Assembly: GCA_002295925.1 (NCBI GenBank)
Contig: DBGO01000003.1
Location: forward strand, 1-64,000
DNA length: 64,000 nt
Direction: 5' to 3'
Origin: Flavobacteriales bacterium UBA852
GTDB taxonomy: Bacteria; Bacteroidota; Bacteroidia; Flavobacteriales_E; Vicingaceae
Under the pieces are notes generated by a model. It searched no databases. It was not told the origin of the DNA and saw only the letters and a program-made list of their open reading frames with translations. Shown here in pieces: positions 27,133 through 36,969 of the stretch (positions are counted from its first letter, which is position 1; each line of letters starts with the position of its first letter). A program made the position numbers and the translations under genes.

Positions 27133-30129
27133 ATGGTTTTATTTAAAAACATAAGCTTTCTTTTAGTGTTTGTTTTTCTTGTTCAACTCTCTAAAAGTCA
27201 AAAGTTATGGGGGAAACATTTAGGTAGAGAACTATTCCCTGTAGAGAATTTGGCTGATGCCGAATCAGATGAAAACAACCTGCTGTGGTTAGGTTATTAC
27301 GGCGATGGTGTAAAAGCATTTAACGGCAATAAAATTGTAGAAGAAATAGATGTAAACGACAGTTTGCCCGGAAATTTTGTGGTTGACTTATTTTGTAAAA
27401 ACGATTCCGTATTTATTGTGCAAGACAAACATTTTTCGGTATGGAAAAACGGAATGATTACAAATTTTAAAATCCCCGAACTTAAAAACAGTGAAGAATT
27501 GGCGGCATTTTACATTGATGCGCAAAACAGAAAATGGCTTACTACCGATGGCGGAAAAATTATACTTTATAATGCCGGATTTAAAAACTACCAACTTTTT
27601 GATTTTGATACGGTAAACAATTCCCATTATATGTTTCACATACAAAGTGATAAACAAGGTAACACTTGGTTTGCAACCGATTTAGGCTTGGTGCTGAAAT
27701 ATGAAAACGGAGAATTCATCAATATCAATAAAAAATACCACATCAATTTTTTAACACACAACGACTTTTTCCCGACAGACAGTTGTATGTATATCGCCGA
27801 TGAAGCCGGCTTTTATAAAATATTGCCGGATACTGCTCTCTGCTTAATAAACCCCGCAACCATTGATAAATCATCAGGCGTTCATAATATCAGGAATATA
27901 GTTTCATACCAAAACAAAACCATAGTTTACTCAATGTTTGGAATCAGTGAAGTGAAAATAAAAAACAATTCGGTTGAGTTTTTAAGAACATATACCAAAT
28001 ATGATAATAGTGTTTATTTTGGTTTCAACAGAATGTTTGTTGATAAAAACAATATTTTATGGATTGTAACATTTAAAAATGGCTTGTATCAAATCTTCGA
28101 TTTCGATGCAAAAGTTTACACGCCTCACGATTTTATAAAAAATAAAGATTATTTATACGATAATATTATCAATATAGAAAAAGGCACAGGCAATACTATC
28201 TTGATAAATATGGTTGGTTTTTTTAGCATATTTAACACGCAAACCGACAGTTTCAGACTTGTTATACCATCAATGGAAGAGGGTTCGGATATTACTTCCG
28301 TATTTCCGTTAGACAGCAATTACACTCGCTTTTGGCAAGCTACCGAAACCAGCGGAATGGAATATGTAGATATAAAAAAAGGCATTTACGAATCGTATTG
28401 TCAATGTGGTTCGTCCAATTCAATGCCCACCATTAATGCGGCAATTATGCTTTCGCCGGATTCTTTTTTTGTTTTCCAATCTACCGCAATAGGGGTATTT
28501 TATGATAAAAAGTTCAAATTTTTGAAAATAAAACATAATAATACAGCCGACTTAGTCGATAGTTATCGCGACTCGTCTGTTTATAAAGATTTGCAATTTT
28601 ACAACATCGAACGACATAATGGAAAAATTTACATTGCCTCAACCGAAGGTGTTTATATTTGGGACGGCAATAAAATGAGTTACATCAATCATCCCGAAAT
28701 AAAAAATACATCAATAGACCAAATAGTGTTTGACCAAAATGATAATTTGTGGTTATATACTTTTAGCGGTGAACTGTTGCGCTATAATGAAAAAAACAAA
28801 GAAGTTGCTGATTTTACTCACCTGATAAATCAGGGAATTAAAGGCAAATCAATGTATTTGACGCTCGAAGAAAACAATCTTTGGCTAGATTTATATCAAA
28901 AAATAGTGTTGGACAACGCATCAAATCCGGTAAAAACAAATGTTTATTTGTCCGCTCCCATTAACAATTATTACGAACAATTAAACGCTGCCCCGATTTT
29001 TACAGATGGATGGATATATATATCTACCGGCACGCAAATGATTAAGTTTCCCGAGTCAATACTTCAAGAAAATACATCAACGCCAAGTATAGAAGTGCTG
29101 AGTATTTATAATCTTTCTGACTCTACATACATTACAGAAAAAAATGCCTTTGAATATGATAAAAATACGGTTAAAATTAAATTTTCGGTTAATGATTTTT
29201 TAGTTGCCGAAAAAAACAGACAAACTGAATATACACTTGTTTTAGATGGTGATACAATGCCTTGGACAAGTATCCCGGGAGAAAACAGTTTACTGTTTGC
29301 CAACTTATCGCCGGGCAATTACAATGTGTTGATTCGCAGCAAATATATCGACGGTAATCACTTTAACACCATTCAGGCAGGTATGTTTTCTATTTATCCG
29401 CCTTGGTATAACACTTGGTGGTTTTATAGTTTTTCTGTATTGGCGGTTGCCGGATTGATGTATTGGTATTTTTATCAAAAAAACAAACGAATGCATTTGG
29501 CATTGGAAACCGAAAAGCAAATCGCAACTTTGCAACACAAAGCCATGCAGGCACAAATGAATCCGCACTTTATTTTTAATGTGCTCAATACTGTTCAGTA
29601 TCATGTTTTGGAAAATGATACCAAACAAACATTGGAGGTGTTGTCGAAGTTCTCTAAACTTATACGTGCCACGTTCGATTTGGTGGGAAAAGAAGAAATT
29701 TCGCTGCATCAAGAAATAAAATATCTCGAAAATTATATAGAAGTTGAAGCCCTTCGTATGGACAATGCTTTTGATTATACAATTTCTACCGATGAAAACC
29801 TGAATTTGTTTGATATAAAATTACCTCCGCTCCTCATTCAGCCGTTTATTGAAAACGTTTTCAAGCATGCTTTTGAAAAGCCATTTCACAAAGTAGCCCG
29901 ATTAGTAATTTCTTTTGCCAAAGAAGGCGATTATCTAATAATTAAAATCCAAGATAACGGTAAAGGCACAGATACATTATCCGGTAAACAAACAAGAGCA
30001 GAAAGTGGAACATCGCTCACCGGCAAAAGGTATGAAGTACTCAATAAACAATTGAAAAAGCAAGTGTACAGTTGGGAAGCTTTCTCCGGAAATGAAGGAA
30101 CAACCATTATAATAAAAATTGCGATTTAG
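27133..30129 (+). CDS. Beta-propeller sensor histidine kinase (LytS/His_kinase type)
   Basis: Membrane sensor of 998 residues. A signal peptide (about 1-22) precedes a large periplasmic beta-propeller built from two-component-regulator propeller repeats (LLWLGYYGDGVKAF, ILWIVTFKNGLYQIF, NLWLYTFSGELLRY). A Y_Y_Y-like domain follows at about 665-750, then one membrane helix near 760-780. The His_kinase domain has H812 in QAQMNPHFIFNVLNTVQYHV, and the ATPase end has LPPLLIQPFIENVFKHAF and DNGKGT. The ligand is unknown. The partner LytTR regulator starts 29 bases downstream. Confidence 0.92.
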   Translation: MVLFKNISFLLVFVFLVQLSKSQKLWGKHLGRELFPVENLADAESDENNLLWLGYYGDGVKAFNGNKIVEEIDVNDSLPGNFVVDLFCKNDSVFIVQDKHFSVWKNGMITNFKIPELKNSEELAAFYIDAQNRKWLTTDGGKIILYNAGFKNYQLFDFDTVNNSHYMFHIQSDKQGNTWFATDLGLVLKYENGEFININKKYHINFLTHNDFFPTDSCMYIADEAGFYKILPDTALCLINPATIDKSSGVHNIRNIVSYQNKTIVYSMFGISEVKIKNNSVEFLRTYTKYDNSVYFGFNRMFVDKNNILWIVTFKNGLYQIFDFDAKVYTPHDFIKNKDYLYDNIINIEKGTGNTILINMVGFFSIFNTQTDSFRLVIPSMEEGSDITSVFPLDSNYTRFWQATETSGMEYVDIKKGIYESYCQCGSSNSMPTINAAIMLSPDSFFVFQSTAIGVFYDKKFKFLKIKHNNTADLVDSYRDSSVYKDLQFYNIERHNGKIYIASTEGVYIWDGNKMSYINHPEIKNTSIDQIVFDQNDNLWLYTFSGELLRYNEKNKEVADFTHLINQGIKGKSMYLTLEENNLWLDLYQKIVLDNASNPVKTNVYLSAPINNYYEQLNAAPIFTDGWIYISTGTQMIKFPESILQENTSTPSIEVLSIYNLSDSTYITEKNAFEYDKNTVKIKFSVNDFLVAEKNRQTEYTLVLDGDTMPWTSIPGENSLLFANLSPGNYNVLIRSKYIDGNHFNTIQAGMFSIYPPWYNTWWFYSFSVLAVAGLMYWYFYQKNKRMHLALETEKQIATLQHKAMQAQMNPHFIFNVLNTVQYHVLENDTKQTLEVLSKFSKLIRATFDLVGKEEISLHQEIKYLENYIEVEALRMDNAFDYTISTDENLNLFDIKLPPLLIQPFIENVFKHAFEKPFHKVARLVISFAKEGDYLIIKIQDNGKGTDTLSGKQTRAESGTSLTGKRYEVLNKQLKKQVYSWEAFSGNEGTTIIIKIAI

Positions 30130-30158
30130 CAAGATGAGTTAACAAAAAAACAATAAAA

Positions 30159-30905
30159 ATGATACGCGCCGTAATTGTAGATGATGAAGCAAAAGCCGTT
30201 TCGGCATTAAAAAATTTATTGAAAAAATACTGTACGGGTATTCATGTCGTTGGTGCTGCCAACAATATTTCCGAAGCTGAAAATGTAATTATGGAAACTG
30301 TTCCCGATGTAGTGTTTTTAGATATTGAAATGCCCGGTGGCGATGGTTTTAAATTGCTCGACAAGATGAAAAGCATTACGTTTGAAGTGATTTTTACCAC
30401 GGCTTATGACCAACACGCATTAAAAGCCATAAAATATGCCGCTCTTGATTACTTGCTTAAACCTGTTGATTTGGGTGAATTAAAAGCCGCCGTTAATAAA
30501 CTGAAAATGCGCGAAACCATTAAAATTGACAAGCAACGCATTGAATTACTGATTCATAATTTATCAAACAATACCGGCGATTTTCAAAAAATAGCCATTC
30601 CTTCTTCAACAGGTATAAAATTTTTGCATATCAATGAAATAATTTATTTGCAATCCTCCGGAAGTTATACCGAAGTTTATTCGTTATACCAAGAACAAAA
30701 GATTGTTTCTTCCAAAAATTTGAAACACTACCAGGAAATATTACCGCCCGAACATTTTATAAAAACACATCGCCAATTTATTGTGAATAAGAGCTTTGTC
30801 AGTGAATTTAAAAATGATAAATTAATTCTCATTAACAATGTTGAGGTAGATGTGTCGTTGCGCAAAAAAGACGAAGTGCTTCGGCAATTGATGAAAGTAA
30901 AATAA
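30159..30905 (+). CDS. LytTR-family response regulator
   Basis: Cytoplasmic transcription regulator of 248 residues. The receiver domain (1-120) has acidic residues DDE at 8-10, phosphoacceptor D55 in VVFLDIEMPGGDG and the conserved Lys in DYLLKPVDLGEL. The LytTR DNA-binding domain follows at about 140-246, with EIIYLQSSGSYTEVY and HRQFIVN. It is cotranscribed with the kinase just upstream. Its targets are not known; the metal-efflux operon is next door but convergent. Confidence 0.95.
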   Translation: MIRAVIVDDEAKAVSALKNLLKKYCTGIHVVGAANNISEAENVIMETVPDVVFLDIEMPGGDGFKLLDKMKSITFEVIFTTAYDQHALKAIKYAALDYLLKPVDLGELKAAVNKLKMRETIKIDKQRIELLIHNLSNNTGDFQKIAIPSSTGIKFLHINEIIYLQSSGSYTEVYSLYQEQKIVSSKNLKHYQEILPPEHFIKTHRQFIVNKSFVSEFKNDKLILINNVEVDVSLRKKDEVLRQLMKVK

Positions 30906-30934
30906 CCACTCCCGGATTTAATCTGAGAGTGGTT
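30904..30934. terminator. Hairpin between convergent genes
   Basis: AACCACTC and GAGTGGTT form a perfect 8-base stem just after the LytTR stop, facing the adaptor gene that ends at 30954. T-tracts are weak on both sides, so it is probably a bidirectional terminator of modest strength. Confidence 0.5.
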
Positions 30935-30953
30935 AAAATCAATGGATTGATGA

Positions 30954-32114
30954 TTAATCGTCATGCTCCATTTCATCTTTTTTAAGTTCGGAAATAATAT
31001 AGTATGCATTGTTTCGTACAAATAAATCATCCGTTGGTTTGTTGTTAAACACGTAAAAGCTGTCCTGTTTTACAACGTTGGTGAGCAAAACCGGTTCAAA
31101 TTGCCAATTATCGTTTACTTTTTTAGCTGTAAAAGCAACCGGTTCGTTATTTTCAATAACAACAGCACGTTCGCTTAAAGCAAAGGTATTGGTTGAGTCG
31201 GTAATAATACTGCCTTCAATAAACATACCTGCGATAAGGTTCGCAGTATTTTCTTTATCATCAATATCGGCGTGAATGTGAATGGCTTTGGGTTGTTCTT
31301 CAAAAGATTTGCTAACGGCAATAATTTGTGCCTTGTAATTTCTTGTGGGCGATGATTGCGTGTGAAAAATTACTTTTTGACCAATTTTTACTTTGTCGGC
31401 GTTTTTTTCATAAACCAATAAATCGGCATGTAAATGATTGTTGTTCAAAACAGAAAACATAGGTTGTTGTTCGCTTACATACTGCCCAATTTGCACAAAG
31501 ATCCGCTCAATAAAACCGTCGATAGGACTTTTTACAGGGATTTGAGCAATTATTTCGCCGGTTTTTAACTTGCTTATTTCTACTTGTAACTGTTGCAATT
31601 GCTTTTGCAAACCGTTAACTTCTGCCCGTTTGCTTTTATATTGCGTTTCGGCTTCCAGCAATGCTTTGCCCGATATGGCATTTTCTTCAAACATGGTTTT
31701 TCTTCTGTTGTATTCCGATTCCAAAAAGTTGAGTTCTTCCGTTTTTTTCAGAAAATCGGTTTGCATTTGTATTAAATTCGGATGGGCAATAAGCGCCAAG
31801 GTTTGTCCTTTTTTTACTTTTTCGCCTTCCAAAACAAATATATCCTGAATATTGGCGCCAACAATGGCTGTAATCAGTGCCGAGTTATGTGGCGGAACAG
31901 ATAATTTTCCATTTGCTTGAACCGTTTTGTATATCATCATTTTTTCAACCTTTCCGATGTTTAAATCCAGGTTTTTTAATTTGGATTCAGTTAAAATAAC
32001 CGCGGTTGATCCTTCTTCATTCTCTTGTTCTTCCGAATTGCTTTCCGGTTCCTGACATGCAATAAGTCCAAAAAGAATTGATAGTAATAGCAGATATATC
32101 CATTTTGTTTTCAT
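30954..32114 (-). CDS. RND efflux periplasmic adaptor (CusB/CzcB family)
   Basis: Membrane-fusion protein joining an inner-membrane RND pump to an outer-membrane channel. It is a lipoprotein: the signal ends in FGLIAC with Cys20. Lipoyl-like and hairpin segments are visible: AIVGANIQDIFVLEGEKVKKGQ (split biotinyl half), a coiled coil at about 125-190 (NFLESEYNRRKTMFEENAIS) and IPVKSPIDGFIERIFVQIGQ. The 386 residues end with DDLFVRNNAYYIIS and an acidic HDD tail. It lies 11 bases after the pump gene, in the same operon. Confidence 0.9.
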   Translation of the reverse strand: MKTKWIYLLLLSILFGLIACQEPESNSEEQENEEGSTAVILTESKLKNLDLNIGKVEKMMIYKTVQANGKLSVPPHNSALITAIVGANIQDIFVLEGEKVKKGQTLALIAHPNLIQMQTDFLKKTEELNFLESEYNRRKTMFEENAISGKALLEAETQYKSKRAEVNGLQKQLQQLQVEISKLKTGEIIAQIPVKSPIDGFIERIFVQIGQYVSEQQPMFSVLNNNHLHADLLVYEKNADKVKIGQKVIFHTQSSPTRNYKAQIIAVSKSFEEQPKAIHIHADIDDKENTANLIAGMFIEGSIITDSTNTFALSERAVVIENNEPVAFTAKKVNDNWQFEPVLLTNVVKQDSFYVFNNKPTDDLFVRNNAYYIISELKKDEMEHDD

Positions 32115-32125
32115 AGTCGTTCATT

Positions 32126-35100
32126 TTATTTGTTTAGTAAATAATTTAATTCAATAATGCAGTTGTTATATGCTTGCAAAGCTTGTAAGTACTCTTGTTT
32201 TATTTGATAAGATTGTTCCAAAAGCTGAATCAATTCAATATAACCAATAGCTTGCGAATTATAGGTCGAAACAGCCGTTTTGCGAATTTCTTCGGCTTGT
32301 TTTAAAGCCGTGTTTTGATAAAAACTCAAGTTATTTTTCTTTATCAAATAGTTTTGAAGCAATTGCTCAAACTGCAGAGATAATTGATTTTTGGCATATT
32401 CGTATTTAATTTCCGATTGCGCTTGCGAAATACTCATTTGCTTAATTTTGTTTTTGTATGAACCATAAAACAACGGGACGGATACTTTAGCCACAAAGCC
32501 GTTAAACCTGTCGGATGTGCCGGCAATATCGCCATTTTGTAAAGGATTCTCTTGCATGGTTAATGAGAAAAATCCGACAGAGAAATCGGGTAATAATTTT
32601 GATTTAGCCAATTTCTTTTCTTGTAATGCAATGGAAATTTGTTGTTTCATTTGTTGAATTGCCGGATGATTTTCAATGGCTTGTTCGGTAAAATCTTCTT
32701 CAGAGTCAAGCACCGAAAATTGTGTGGGCTGAAAAGTGTAATCAGTGGTATCGTTGAGCAATTGTTTTAACTTAGCTTTGGCAATATTTAATTCAGCACG
32801 TAAATTCAAATACTTATTGTTGATGGCTTTACTTTTTGTTTCGGCAGAAACTTTTTCCAAATAGCTTGCATCCTGTACTTTATATCTGATTTGAGCTGTT
32901 TTTTCAAAATTTTTGTAAGCAGAATCTAGTTCTTCTAACAGTTCGTATTGTGCCAAAAGCATACTGTAATTGTTCCAAGCATCGTAAACAGCCCTTTTCA
33001 GCAATGCTTTTCGAATTTTTAAATCATATTCTTTAAGTTTTATCTGTTCTTCAGCCAATTGCTTTTGCCTGATATATGTCGTTGGAAATTCAAAAGGTTG
33101 TGATACGGTTAATGATAAATCGTTGTAAAAACTGTTATACTGACCGTATTCAATATCAACATCTGTTTTTCCGGGGTTAAAAGATGCTTTTTTCTGTAAA
33201 ACGGCTTTTTCCACTTCTTTTTCGGCAACTAAAATATCGCCATTATTTTTCAAAGCCACATTAAAAGCTTCTTCCGGCGTGGCAATTACATTATCAGTTT
33301 GTGCCCGGGCGTTTTGAACGGTAAATAAAGCCAGAAAAATCGCAATTCCTGCAATAGATGAAGAGAGCCCTTTTTTGTTGCTTCTTCTTTTTTCCATAAA
33401 ATAATATAAAACAGGTAAAACAATTAATGTAAGCAGCGTAGCACTAATCAATCCGCCAATTACAACCGTTGCCAACGGACGTTGAACCTCGGCTCCTGCC
33501 GAAGATGAAAACGCCATAGGGGTAAAACCCATTATAGCAGCTGTTGCAGTAAGTAATATGGGGCGCAGGCGTTCTTGTGTTGCCGTCAAAATACGTTTTT
33601 TAATATCCGTTACACCCTCTTCCTTTAAGGCGTTTAGACGATTAACCAATACCAATCCGTTAAGAATGGCTACACCAAATAACACAATAAATCCGACGCC
33701 TGCCGAAATACTAAAAGGCATTCCGCGTAAAGCCAAAAAATAAACCCCACCGATAGAAGCCAACGGAATGGCAAAATAAATCATCAATGATTGGCTGACA
33801 GAACCCAAAGCAAAATACAACAAAACAAAAATCAGCAACAAAGCTACCGGTACTACTATTGCCAAGCGTTCTTTGGCACGCATCAGGTTTTCAAATTCTC
33901 CGCCGTATTGAATATAATATCCGGGTGGTATATTGCCTTTTTCATTTATAATTTTTTGAACATCGTTAATCACCGATTCTACATCACGATTACGCACGTT
34001 TACCCCTACATAAGTTCGTCTGAATGTGTTTTCGCGAGAAATTTGCATAGGTCCGTCGATAAATTCTACAGAGGCAACTTCACGCAATGGGATTTGATTG
34101 CCATCGGACAAAGGAATATATAATTGTTGAACATTTTGAATGTTTTTACGGTATTCTTCCGAAAGACGAACAACAATGTCAAACCGTTTTTCACCTTCAA
34201 ATACAATACCGGTTGATTTTCCGGCAAAAGCCGTATTTATATAATCCGAAACTTCGGCAATAGTAAGCCCGTAACGGGCAATTTTTTTACGGTTAAATTT
34301 TACGGTTATTTGTGGCAAACCACTTATCCGCTCCGGGCTGACATCGGCAACGCCCGGCACTGACTTGATTAGATTTGCGATACGATTTGACAGCTCGTTT
34401 AATACATCCATATCTTCGCCAAAAATTTTAATGGCTACATCTTCTCTTACTCCGGTGAGCAATTCATTAAACCGTAGTTCTACCGGTTGCGAATAAACAA
34501 AATTGACTCCCACGAGTTCTTCTTTAAGTTTTTTATCTATTTTTTCAATTAGCTCTGCTTTTGATTTGGCTGTTTGCCATTTATTTATATCTTTTTCCAG
34601 CACGATAAACATGTCGCCAACGTCCATTGGCATCGGGTCGGTAGGAATATCACCTACACCGATACGGGCACCACTGGTAATTACTTCAGGAAAGGATTCT
34701 TTTAATATCCGTTCTATTTTTTCGGTTACGCGAATGGTTTCGTCCAAAGAACTTCCCGGTTTTATCAAAACTTGCATTGCCAAGTCTCCTTCGTCCAGTT
34801 GTGGGATAAATTCTCCACCCATACGAGAAAAGATGAAAAGCGCCGAAAACAGTAATAACACGGCTGCAGTAATAGTCAATTTTCCTTTTTGAAGTGCTTT
34901 TTGCAAAACAGGTAAATACCATCGGTACAAACGATTAACCACTTTATTACTAAATTTCTCTATTTTTTGTTCAATCTTACCAAACCATCCGTTTTTGGAT
35001 GAAGGTTTCATAATTACCGAAGTAATCATCGGAACGTAAGTTAAACACAAAATAATAGCTCCAATAACGGCATATCCAAAAGTATAAGCCATCGGGTGAA

Positions 35101-35644
35101 ACATTTTTCCTTCTACACCGGTCAGGAATAAAATAGGGGCAAAGACAATAAGAATGATTAATTGTCCGAAAAACGCAGCGTTCATCATTGTTGATGCCGA
35201 TTGATAAGCCACGTTGTCCATTTCTTTTTGCGAAAGCACCTTTTTGGTTTGCGAATGCAATAAATGAACTGTCCCTTCAACAATTATTACTGCGCCATCT
35301 ACAATAATACCAAAGTCAATGGCTCCCAAACTCATTAAGTTTGCCCATACATTGGTTATTTTCATTAAAATAAAAGCAAAAAGCAGTGCCAACGGAATAA
35401 CCGATGCAGTAACCAATCCGCCACGAATACTGCCCAATAAAAACACCAAAACAAACACAACAATCAAAGCGCCTTCAATCAGGTTTTTAGATAAGGTTGA
35501 GGTTGTTCGGGCAATAAGGGATGAACGGTCAAGGAATGGTTCAATTATCACACCTTTGGGTAGAAATTGCTGAATTTCACTTATACGTTGTTTAACTTTT
35601 GTTATCACTTTATTGGGATTGGCTCCTTTTAGCATTAAAATCAT
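32126..35644 (-). pseudogene. Heavy-metal RND pump (CzcA/CusA family) fused to TolC-like domain, C-terminal part
   Basis: 1,172 residues covering most of an RND pump followed by an outer-membrane-factor domain. The first 760 residues contain transmembrane bundles and the motif IDFGIIVDGAVIIVEG, close to the DFG-x3-DGA-x3-VE pattern of CzcA-type (Zn/Co/Cd) pumps rather than Cu-type. After FMEKRRSNKKG comes a signal-like helix and QARAQ-type junction, then a TolC-like coiled-coil domain (about 790-1172) with paired long helices. The fusion is known in Bacteroidota. The first 280 residues of the pump are in another frame (35641-36504), so this open frame starts inside the porter domain. With the frame joined, the protein would be about 1,459 residues. 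Confidence 0.88.
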
Positions 35645-36504
35645 CCCGCCGACTTTTTCTCGCCATCTTGAGTAAATGCTCCAAATCGCACTTTTTTTCC
35701 AAACGTAACAGTATCGGCAACATCGGCAACAGTAATGGGTTGACCGTTGATGTTTTTTACCAATACATTCTTTATATCGTCAAGCGAACGAATAAGTCCT
35801 TCGCCACGAATAAAGTTTGCCATTTTGTTTTTTATAATATACGCCCCGCCGGCATTGGTGTTGTTTTGTTCCAATGCAGAAACAATATCGTGCATTGTAA
35901 TATTCATCGATTTTAGTTTGCCCGGCGAAACTTGAATTTCATATTGTTTGACAAAACCACCAAAAGAATTGACTTCAATCACACCGTCGAGCATGGTGAG
36001 TTGGCGCTTTATTATCCAATCTTGAATGGTGCGTAATTCGGTAAGCGAATAGTTGCCGGTAGTATCTTTTAGTGAATATTGATAAATTTCGCCTAAACCT
36101 GTAGTAATTGGTCCTATACTTGGCGAACCATATTCCGGCGGAATAGACTCTTTTATTTCGTTCAGATTTTCCAATATGAGCTGACGGGGCAAATAAGTGC
36201 CCATATCTTCGGAGAAAACTACGGTAACAACCGAAAGACCAAAACGCGAAATAGAACGAATTTCTTTTACATTGGGTAAATAACCCATTTGTAATTCTAC
36301 TTGCGAAGTAACAAACTGTTCAATATCGGCGGTAGCCAAATTAGGCGCAACGGTTATTATTTGCACTTGGTTGTTCGTAATGTCGGGAACAGAACCCAGG
36401 TTAATAGTTTTTAGTGCATAAATGCCTCCAAAAATTAGGGCAATTACAAACAATAAAACAATGAATTTTTGCTTTACGGAAAAAGCAATGATTTTGTTAA
36501 TCAT
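35641..36504 (-). pseudogene. Heavy-metal RND pump, N-terminal part (frameshifted)
   Basis: 287 residues with the first RND helix (FIVLLFVIALIFGGIYALKT), the porter PN1/PN2 start, and SVPDITNNQVQIITVAPNLA typical of CzcA/CusA pumps. It ends in DGEKKSAG and a stop, where the family reads DGxKVGGxVLMLKG. The missing motif is found in the other frame as VGG-MILMLKG. The shift falls at a run of five A (plus-strand T run 35654-35658): one extra A would restore the frame. It is the first pump segment of a metal-efflux operon with the CzcB-type adaptor downstream. Confidence 0.85.
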
Positions 36505-36571
36505 AATAAAAAGATTTAAACGGTAAACAATCAGGATTTAAAAGTATCCGTATTGAGATTAAGAGAGGAAA

Positions 36572-36895
36572 TTATACCGTTTGTGTTGGAGGACGCCAAA
36601 CAGAAAAACTGATGGTTTTTGGTTTTTGAGTAAGCGTTGTTGGAATTTCAATTTTTCTTTCTCTTGGAAGAATATTAAATGAAATAGCAAAAATCGGTTG
36701 AACGGTTAATATAACTCCGCAATCACACACACAAAAAGGCGAGCAAGTTTCTGTGTCATCAGAAGAATCTTGATGCTTGTGTGGAATGTTTTCAAATACC
36801 GAATCGTGATTTATCTGCGCCAAGTCGCTGTCGGTACAGGGGTAAACATTTAATACTACAATGTATAAAGCAAATATGAATGAAAAAATTTTCAT
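36572..36895 (-). CDS. Cys/His-rich DUF6660-like secreted protein
   Basis: I place the start at 36895 (MKIFSFIFALYIVVLNVYPC), which gives a signal-like N-terminus; an upstream ATG at 36928 would put 11 residues before it. The 107-residue product has HKHQDSSDDTETCSPFCVCDCG, a His/Asp/Cys cluster suited to metal ions, and ends with VWRPPT. Such small proteins commonly precede CzcA/CusA operons in Bacteroidota. It is probably a periplasmic metal-binding accessory. A -7-like TATCTTTG lies only 6 bases before the ATG, so the mRNA may have almost no leader. Confidence 0.72.
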   Translation of the reverse strand: MKIFSFIFALYIVVLNVYPCTDSDLAQINHDSVFENIPHKHQDSSDDTETCSPFCVCDCGVILTVQPIFAISFNILPRERKIEIPTTLTQKPKTISFSVWRPPTQTV

Positions 36896-36969
36896 TAAAA
36901 CAAAGATACAATTTTTTAGATATACCACTTTGCAACATTTGTGTCATTAAAAATAAGTAAGTTTGTTTT

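Noticed and set aside
35654..35661. Deliberate -1 frameshift site in the pump gene
   Set aside because: The run is G-AAA-AAG with only five A, so P-site re-pairing would be poor, and many other nearby breaks also sit at homopolymers. Error or mutation is more likely, so this was left as an alternative only.
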